Shown piece after piece: positions 1-5,838 of a stretch of DNA of 35,000 nt. Within the stretch, counting starts at the first letter, position 1; every line of letters starts with the position of its first letter. Made by a program: the position numbers and the translations under genes. Below the pieces are notes generated by a model that was not told the origin of the DNA, searched no databases, and worked only from the letters and a program-made list of their open reading frames with translations. Source of the stretch: Prorocentrum cordatum. Taxonomy: Eukaryota > Sar > Dinophyceae > Prorocentrales > Prorocentraceae. Location: contig CAUYUJ010017851.1 of assembly GCA_963575745.1 (NCBI GenBank), positions 1-35,000 of the forward strand, given 5' to 3'.

Positions 1-165
1 GGTACTGACCACACCGAACTGAATGAAGAATGGGCGGCGGAAGACGGCTCAGAGAATCCATTCCCTGATGGATGCGCCTGCTGGTACTACAGCTCTTCGG
101 CGCAGAAGTGGTTTTGCACGAGGGTAATTCACCGCCATGAAAATGGCAAGTACAAGCTGGCATAA
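1..165 (+). CDS. C-terminal end of an upstream frame with a Tudor/SH3-like module (partial)
   Basis: The first reading frame is open from base 1 to TAA at 163-165, giving 54 residues that start outside the window. The stretch CWYYSSSAQKWFCTRV followed by GKYKL fits a pattern I associate with Tudor-like modules of dinoflagellate retroelements: tyrosines, a tryptophan, a valine, then G-x-Y-x-L. Element B has a comparable module at about 16,440-16,640. Just past the stop, the third frame reads IKGTADIDQMRQVIH, the expected continuation of such a module, and runs directly into ORF1. I therefore infer that this piece and ORF1 were one protein and that about 160-165 holds a one-base change or a frameshift site. 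The family assignment rests on pattern only. Confidence 0.45.
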   Translation, partial: GTDHTELNEEWAAEDGSENPFPDGCACWYYSSSAQKWFCTRVIHRHENGKYKLA

Positions 166-188
166 AAGGTACTGCCGACATCGACCAG

Positions 189-3100
189 ATGAGGCAGGTC
201 ATCCATGATCATGGCCAGCCAGAAGGCCCTCCTAGAGACCCTCCTGGTCCACAACCGGGCAAGGGCAGCAGACCACCTCCAATACCTGAAGCCGACTCCT
301 CGTCTTCACCGACTCCTGCGAAAAGGCACCCGTCCAAGAGCCCCGAAGGCACGCAGGGGCGGGCGAAGGCCAGAGGGATCGCCAAGACGGACGACCCTGA
401 GCCGGTAGATCCTCCCGGTCTGTCCGTGACGGAGAGGAGGAAGGCTTTTGCTGGACCAACGACCCCGATGCCACCGGCGACCCAAGGCGATGTCAAGGAT
501 GAAGCTCGCCATCAGCCTAAGGCAGCCTTCCGAGGTGACTGGACTCCAACTCTGCATCAGCCGCGCCTTGCACCACGACCAGGTTCGGCACGAATGAAAG
601 CACAGCCGAAGCCCGAAGCTGGGATGAGGTCGGTGCGGGCAGAAGCGGCCGCCAAGGCTAAGGAGGACAAGGGCTCTGCGGGGCCACCCGCTAAAGCGGC
701 GCCAGCTGCAGCAGCGGGGGCACCCGCAGAAGGCACTCTCTCAAGAGAAGAACGCTTCAAAGTCCTCAAAGAATTTGGCGACCGACAGAAACTAACCGAT
801 GATGCAGTTGCTGACCAAGGTCACCCGAACCCTGGCGCGGAGTCATCCGCTGGAGCTGCCTCGTCAGCCGCAGGCTCTGCTGGGCCACCCGTTAAAGCGC
901 CGCCAGCTGCATTAGCGGGGCCACCCGCACGCGGGCAGCCAGTAATGTCTGTTCTTAGGAACATCCCTCTGGGAGCCATCGAATACTGGCAAGGCATTGA
1001 AGGCAAAGGCCCGAAGCGCACCATAAACCCACGAGTCACTCGAGACGATACGGACCGATACGAGGTCATTAATTGCCCTGATCGTCGTAACTTCGAGTGC
1101 CGCAACGACTGGGAACGTGAACAACAAACCGTGGGAAATATGTTGCGAGACAGGCCGCCACTACGCGTTGCGCAGCATAAAGCAGAGCTCCTGAAGGTCA
1201 TGGAGAGGTTCGGCATGGATCCGACTTTGCCGCGCGAAGGGCAAATGACCAAGGTGTCAATATGGCTCTCTACAGCCCTACGCCATAGTCCATATTGGAA
1301 GGACGGATTCAGCCGACACTTCGAAAAGATCAGCACTTTCGATCCATACGATGGCTGGGTTGTTGTTGACGATCTGCTGACAAACTGGACTGAAAATGAT
1401 CAGTGGAAAGGCTATCGTGAAATGCACGAGGTGCTGATCAAGGGCAGGCCCCACACGTCATACGTGTATTGGGTGCTGCTAAACTGCTGTGAGATGATTG
1501 ACCATCACGGCATGCAGAAGGGCAGGCTCCAGATGAAGTGCGTTGAGGACAGCATGCTGCTGCCTCCCAGGTTTCGACCAAAGGCACGCAGGCCACAGTA
1601 CTTCATCAGAGCCACGAACGGCCACAGCAGTCCAGGCATCCACTGTCCCGAGTCGCTTTATAAGCCGATCACAACATGGATGAAAGAACCAGACGACCCA
1701 GTATATTTCATCCACGGGACACAGTGGGAGTATGTCAAGGACATCCTTGCTAATGGCCTTTCATGCCTCGCACAGGACAACCCTAAAAGGAAGGGGGGGC
1801 GCCAATTTGTGCACGGCTGCCCCTACCTCCCGGGCGACCCGAGGATTCAATCGGGCATCCGTCCTGACTCGGAGGTGCTCATATTCTGCAGCATCAACAA
1901 GATTCTGTCCAGTGGCTTCTCCCTATGGAGATCAGCAAATGACATAGTCATGACACGGGGCCACGACGGACGTATACCGCCCGATCATATACTCCAGATT
2001 GTGAGCATTGCGAAATATCGGGTCGGCGAAGCCTGGAGCAATCCGCTGGCTTATGACAAGTCGCGGAGGCGGGGCCAACCCGCGGACAGAATTCGCACCG
2101 ATGACTACCTGCCACTTAAAATGTGTGACAGAACTCTGGGTGTAATGGAAGATCACGCCATGTACCTAAAGGGCTGGACTAAGACGGACGGTCGCCCATT
2201 CAATTTGGTCATGACCGAGCAAGATGTTGCTCCACGACCGTACGACACACAGACAGTCCTCATGATGAATGCCCAGGAGGACGAGGTCATGCCTGAAGCG
2301 GGGCCACCCGCAGGTGCGGGGACACCCGCGGTAGACACCTCGGACGGTTCATGGCAACAAGTGGTCACACCAGTAGCAACGGTAGCATCTCCTTTGAGGC
2401 CGGACCAGCAGACATGGGTCCAGGCCCTCAACAGCTATTTGACACCAGCCGACGTCTCTGGACTGACCGATCAGCTATATCGTGCTGACCCGTGGGCAGT
2501 GCATACAGGTATCCAAGACGCACAGCAGAGGAACCTGCGCACTCCTGCGGGGCCACCAGGCGTCCTAGGACCACAACCACAACGCCCTCCGCAGCAGGCT
2601 GGAGGTGCGAGGTTTGTCCCTATGGGCGGTTCAGATGGTGGCTCGCCGTTTCGGACTCCGCCGTCTGAAACGAGCGAGAACAGCTTGTGGCAAAGACTCC
2701 AGGCGATTCGCGGGAATCCGGCGCTCGCAGCAGCACTCCAGGCGACCACTCCCTTTGGCACTCCGAGGGGTAGTGAAGGAGGAGTGGCTGCGGGGACACC
2801 CGCCGAGCGAACGCCTGCGGAGCCACCCGCACATGCGGGGCCACCCGCTGACGGACAGCAAGGTTCAGACTACGAACGTCGGGCAGCCAACTTAAGAGCA
2901 CAGGCTACTTTTCTGCAGCAACAAGCTGATAGAGTGCCCAGCCTGTTGCGGAACCGCAACATAGATGTTACGAATCATGGCGACTTTCGGCCTCTCTGGA
3001 GCTGGACTTCTGAAGATGCTCCAAATGCTGATCCCACGAATCCATATCGACAGGTGTTTATTCCAGGAATAGCATCACACCCAATATATGGATGGGACAA

Positions 3101-5258
3101 TCATGGACCAGCAGAGGCACAGGCCATGGACGCGCCGATGTACCCGGAGTACTACGCGCAGATGAATAACACTCCTATGATTGCGGGGCCACCTGCGAAC
3201 GAATACACTCGGAATCTTGCCAATGAGATGTTTCGTTTGCAGTTTACACGAGCGGTCGATGCGCAGTCTATGCCGCACTACGCCTACATGCCCACGCCGA
3301 CGGACCCCGAGACCGTAGTTCAGCCAGCTGGTCTCGCGGTGCCAGCCGCTATGGGCAGCATGCCAGACTACATCCGCGACGTGCACAACACGCAGCAAGC
3401 GATACTGGCATCTAGGCAGCAGGCTCGGGACAACGCCAGGCTGCGCCAACAACGCGCGATCCAGAGAAGGATCGAGCGTGAGACCCAAGCGGGGACACCC
3501 GCAGACGCGGGGCCACCCGCTGAACGGACAGATAGACGACCGCCACCGACGCCATATCGGGAGGGCGAAACCACTTTCGAGCGCCAAGCTCGGACTCGCC
3601 CAGACGTGCCTGCTCCAGTTATTTCAGACTACAACTTCACACAGTGCCCAATCTGTATGGACACCTACGAGATGGGCACCATAGTGTGGAGACTGGCGTG
3701 TGGGCACTTCTTCCACGATATATGCTGGGATCGTGTTGCACAGCAGCACGTCCGCAATCAGCGGCCAGGTGCGCCGAACGAGGCCCCCTGCGCTGTATGT
3801 CGTGGGCCGGGCATAGTTATAGCACATTTCCCGTATGCTGGACAGCGCGACGCTGAGTCGGAACAAGCGCGCCAGCAGGAAAGGTACGTGGCAGATGCCC
3901 GGGAAATGCGTCGGCTACGTGAAGCAGTGGAGGCACTGGAAGCTCGAGCCGCGCAATCGGCGGAGCCATCCGCACGTGCCCCAGCTGCACAGGCATACCC
4001 CTGGCCAGCGCCAGAGCAAGGCATCCAGATGCCAATCCTGCCTACGCTTCGAGCACAGGAGCCCCCAGCTGCGGGGCCACCCGCTGAAGCGGCTCCCGCC
4101 GCCAAAGCGGGGCCACCCGCAAATGGACCTCCGAATCCAGGATTCCTGAGGGCAATGGAGGCCAACATCAGGCGGAGTGGCAGGAGCGGAGGCGGGACTC
4201 GAAGGCCAACTGGATCATCCAGGACCTCACGTGTGGCAAGCCCGGTCAGCGCTAGGAGCCGGGCAAGCGCTGAGAGCGCGGAGGCAGCCCAGTTCCACAC
4301 CACATTCATGATCGATACAGAGGGGCTGACCTATGCACGTGACGACACGGACACGCTGCCGCCAGGAGGTGAATGGATGTCCACACTCTCTGCGAATTAT
4401 TGGGTTCTCGAACAGGAACCAATTACCGTGGAGGAGCGCCGCCAATATGAGCAGATGTGGTGCGCCGAGTTAACCATGAGTCAATGGGTGCTTGAACAAC
4501 GCCTGTTGAAAGGCACACTCGGTTCACAGATTACGTACCACACCGATGACCATGGTACAATGGCTCTGGCAGCGCGAAATGGGACATTCTTTCCTGACGA
4601 AGACGGTATGCCCTGCATCTCGTTCATGCTAGACATTGGCTCCAACGTGAACATCATTGGAGCCAATACGGCGCGAACCTTCCAGGAGATTATGGCCAGG
4701 TACAATCACAGACCTGCCATATGCACCCTGAGCAAGACCCTCTACATCAACGGTGTCGGTGAGGGTGCTGCGATATGTCGGAAGATGGGCAACTTCAAGA
4801 TCGGGGTGCAATACGCCAATGAGGCAAGCCCCCGTATCGAGGAGTATGCCTCCAACATCGCAGAAGGCTCGGGTGCCAATCTCCCGGCCATCTGGGGCCT
4901 AGGAGCCATGGAAGCACGTGACACGATCATCGTGCTGAAGCCAGGCTACCAGAAGGTTATCTTCCCCAGCGGTGACTACACCCTGAAGCTGGGAAGGGGT
5001 GCCAAGGTCCTGAGGGCGAAGAAAACTCCCTCGGGACATCTCGCGATTCCCTGCGGTTTGTATGGCGGGGCTAAAAGCCAGACGGTCACGAACACCTTCA
5101 CAATCCGCAGCAGTCGAGATGGCTACACCGAGACGGAGAACGAAGAGGACCCCGTCAGTGCGGGGTGCGGGGCCACCCGCCGGAGTAAGTGCGGGGCCAC
5201 CCGCCGAGACCACAGCGGGGCAACCCGCGACGGGACAGTCCATGACCGTCACGACTGA
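189..5258 (+). CDS. ORF1: retrotransposon polyprotein with Tpt1/KptA-like, RING-H2 and aspartic protease domains
   Basis: This 1689-residue ORF starts at the first ATG, but the frame is open a little upstream and probably joins the partial frame before it. Residues 1-250 are proline/alanine-rich. Residues about 353-610 match RNA 2'-phosphotransferase (Tpt1/KptA): LRH (R365, H366), GWVVVDDLL, FIRATNGHS (R474), FIHGT (509-511), R538, GIRPDSEVLIF and GRIPPDHI. Residues 1060-1100 look like coiled coil. A RING-H2 finger follows with C1153, C1156, C1171, H1173, H1176, C1179, C1201 and C1204, then a second coiled coil (about 1225-1255). The protease has LDIGS with D1482, a GLGAMEARD segment and PSGHLAIPC. 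Known roles are NAD-dependent RNA 2'-phosphate removal, ubiquitin ligation and polyprotein cleavage; activity here is inferred. The last 30 or so residues (GATR repeats) are probably out of frame. Confidence 0.85.
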   Translation: MRQVIHDHGQPEGPPRDPPGPQPGKGSRPPPIPEADSSSSPTPAKRHPSKSPEGTQGRAKARGIAKTDDPEPVDPPGLSVTERRKAFAGPTTPMPPATQGDVKDEARHQPKAAFRGDWTPTLHQPRLAPRPGSARMKAQPKPEAGMRSVRAEAAAKAKEDKGSAGPPAKAAPAAAAGAPAEGTLSREERFKVLKEFGDRQKLTDDAVADQGHPNPGAESSAGAASSAAGSAGPPVKAPPAALAGPPARGQPVMSVLRNIPLGAIEYWQGIEGKGPKRTINPRVTRDDTDRYEVINCPDRRNFECRNDWEREQQTVGNMLRDRPPLRVAQHKAELLKVMERFGMDPTLPREGQMTKVSIWLSTALRHSPYWKDGFSRHFEKISTFDPYDGWVVVDDLLTNWTENDQWKGYREMHEVLIKGRPHTSYVYWVLLNCCEMIDHHGMQKGRLQMKCVEDSMLLPPRFRPKARRPQYFIRATNGHSSPGIHCPESLYKPITTWMKEPDDPVYFIHGTQWEYVKDILANGLSCLAQDNPKRKGGRQFVHGCPYLPGDPRIQSGIRPDSEVLIFCSINKILSSGFSLWRSANDIVMTRGHDGRIPPDHILQIVSIAKYRVGEAWSNPLAYDKSRRRGQPADRIRTDDYLPLKMCDRTLGVMEDHAMYLKGWTKTDGRPFNLVMTEQDVAPRPYDTQTVLMMNAQEDEVMPEAGPPAGAGTPAVDTSDGSWQQVVTPVATVASPLRPDQQTWVQALNSYLTPADVSGLTDQLYRADPWAVHTGIQDAQQRNLRTPAGPPGVLGPQPQRPPQQAGGARFVPMGGSDGGSPFRTPPSETSENSLWQRLQAIRGNPALAAALQATTPFGTPRGSEGGVAAGTPAERTPAEPPAHAGPPADGQQGSDYERRAANLRAQATFLQQQADRVPSLLRNRNIDVTNHGDFRPLWSWTSEDAPNADPTNPYRQVFIPGIASHPIYGWDNHGPAEAQAMDAPMYPEYYAQMNNTPMIAGPPANEYTRNLANEMFRLQFTRAVDAQSMPHYAYMPTPTDPETVVQPAGLAVPAAMGSMPDYIRDVHNTQQAILASRQQARDNARLRQQRAIQRRIERETQAGTPADAGPPAERTDRRPPPTPYREGETTFERQARTRPDVPAPVISDYNFTQCPICMDTYEMGTIVWRLACGHFFHDICWDRVAQQHVRNQRPGAPNEAPCAVCRGPGIVIAHFPYAGQRDAESEQARQQERYVADAREMRRLREAVEALEARAAQSAEPSARAPAAQAYPWPAPEQGIQMPILPTLRAQEPPAAGPPAEAAPAAKAGPPANGPPNPGFLRAMEANIRRSGRSGGGTRRPTGSSRTSRVASPVSARSRASAESAEAAQFHTTFMIDTEGLTYARDDTDTLPPGGEWMSTLSANYWVLEQEPITVEERRQYEQMWCAELTMSQWVLEQRLLKGTLGSQITYHTDDHGTMALAARNGTFFPDEDGMPCISFMLDIGSNVNIIGANTARTFQEIMARYNHRPAICTLSKTLYINGVGEGAAICRKMGNFKIGVQYANEASPRIEEYASNIAEGSGANLPAIWGLGAMEARDTIIVLKPGYQKVIFPSGDYTLKLGRGAKVLRAKKTPSGHLAIPCGLYGGAKSQTVTNTFTIRSSRDGYTETENEEDPVSAGCGATRRSKCGATRRDHSGATRDGTVHDRHD
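674..931 (+). repeat. Duplicated triple-hairpin block
   Basis: Bases 674-730 and 875-931 are two copies of one block, offset by 201 bases, with about 7 differences in 57. Each holds three hairpin units in a row. In the second copy the first unit is damaged in both arms (GCTGG and CCCGT) and the third has loop GCCA instead of GGCA. The proteins read AGPPAKAAPA and AGPPVKAPPA. Confidence 0.7.
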
Positions 5259-5637
5259 TACGTACATCGTCGAGCCGTATCTCGACAAGCAGCTCCTGGA
5301 AGACACGACCCGTTTGATCGTGGACAGGACGCTGAACAGCTGGTGGGAGGGCCAACAGTGTCCCGAGGGGACCTGGCCACATATGAAGGATGCCCTGAAG
5401 TCTAAGATATTCTGGGCAGTCCAGGAGGCGGTGAATAAATGGACGCCTGAGAACCAAGCGGGGCCACCCGCGACACCGCCACCACCACCAAGCTACACGG
5501 GCGGAGGCTCGTCGGACTCTGCGGGGCCAACCCGCGTGGAGATCGTGAGCGTAGCCGCACCAGCGACTCCTGCGGAGCCATCCGCTAACAGCATGCCCCC
5601 GAGTCAGACGGCAACGTGGTCACACGACCGCCGCTGA
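5062..5637 (+). CDS. ORF1 continuation in another frame, ending at TGA
   Basis: This first-frame stretch continues ORF1 after a one-base shift near 5160. Its own first ATG (5062) lies inside protease coding sequence and is unlikely to be used, so real content starts near 5160 with AGPPAGVSAGPPA. A compact segment follows around SWWEGQQCPEGTW and FWAVQEAVNKWTPENQ, flanked by alanine/proline-rich repeats encoded by hairpin units. I do not recognise the domain. Element B has the same segment (NVYQAVYEEASEWTPPDN) in the same frame as its protease tail, so the ancestral product was continuous and A gained a base, most simply in the GGGG run at 5162-5165. The frame ends at TGA 5635-5637 and is open again straight after it. 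Confidence 0.6.
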   Translation: MAGLKARRSRTPSQSAAVEMATPRRRTKRTPSVRGAGPPAGVSAGPPAETTAGQPATGQSMTVTTDTYIVEPYLDKQLLEDTTRLIVDRTLNSWWEGQQCPEGTWPHMKDALKSKIFWAVQEAVNKWTPENQAGPPATPPPPPSYTGGGSSDSAGPTRVEIVSVAAPATPAEPSANSMPPSQTATWSHDRR

Positions 5638-5665
5638 CGGGGGCAGGCGGGCGCGCCGGCGGCGC
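5635..5665 (+). promoter_or_regulatory. Candidate stop-codon readthrough site (TGA CGG) between protease and ORF2
   Basis: ORF2 is in the same frame as the preceding segment and is separated from it only by this TGA. The next codon is CGG. UGA followed by CGG is a known readthrough context in several plant RNA viruses, usually with a structure downstream. Here GCGCC-GGC-GGCGC (5653-5665) could form a short hairpin. Element B has the same 15 bases, TGACGGGGGCAGGCG, at 21,643-21,657, again ending the same segment. Conservation in two diverged copies favours a functional stop over a chance mutation. Readthrough itself is inferred. Confidence 0.45.
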
Positions 5666-5838
5666 TCGCTTGCGAAGAGAAGCCGAATACCGGCCTCCTC
5701 GCGACATACGTTGGCCGCGCTGAGGCCCGAGAGGAAAAATATCATTCAAAATGTCTTGTCATCGAAGATATTCGCACAGCTTGCGCTGAACTCCGAACCC
5801 GTGGATATATATGCGACCGGATTACCCATAATGAGGTA

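Noticed and set aside
3758-4309. Long minus-strand frames antisense to ORF1 with repeated GGPA-type peptides
   Set aside because: Shadows of ORF1; the repeats are reverse readings of the palindromic hairpin units.
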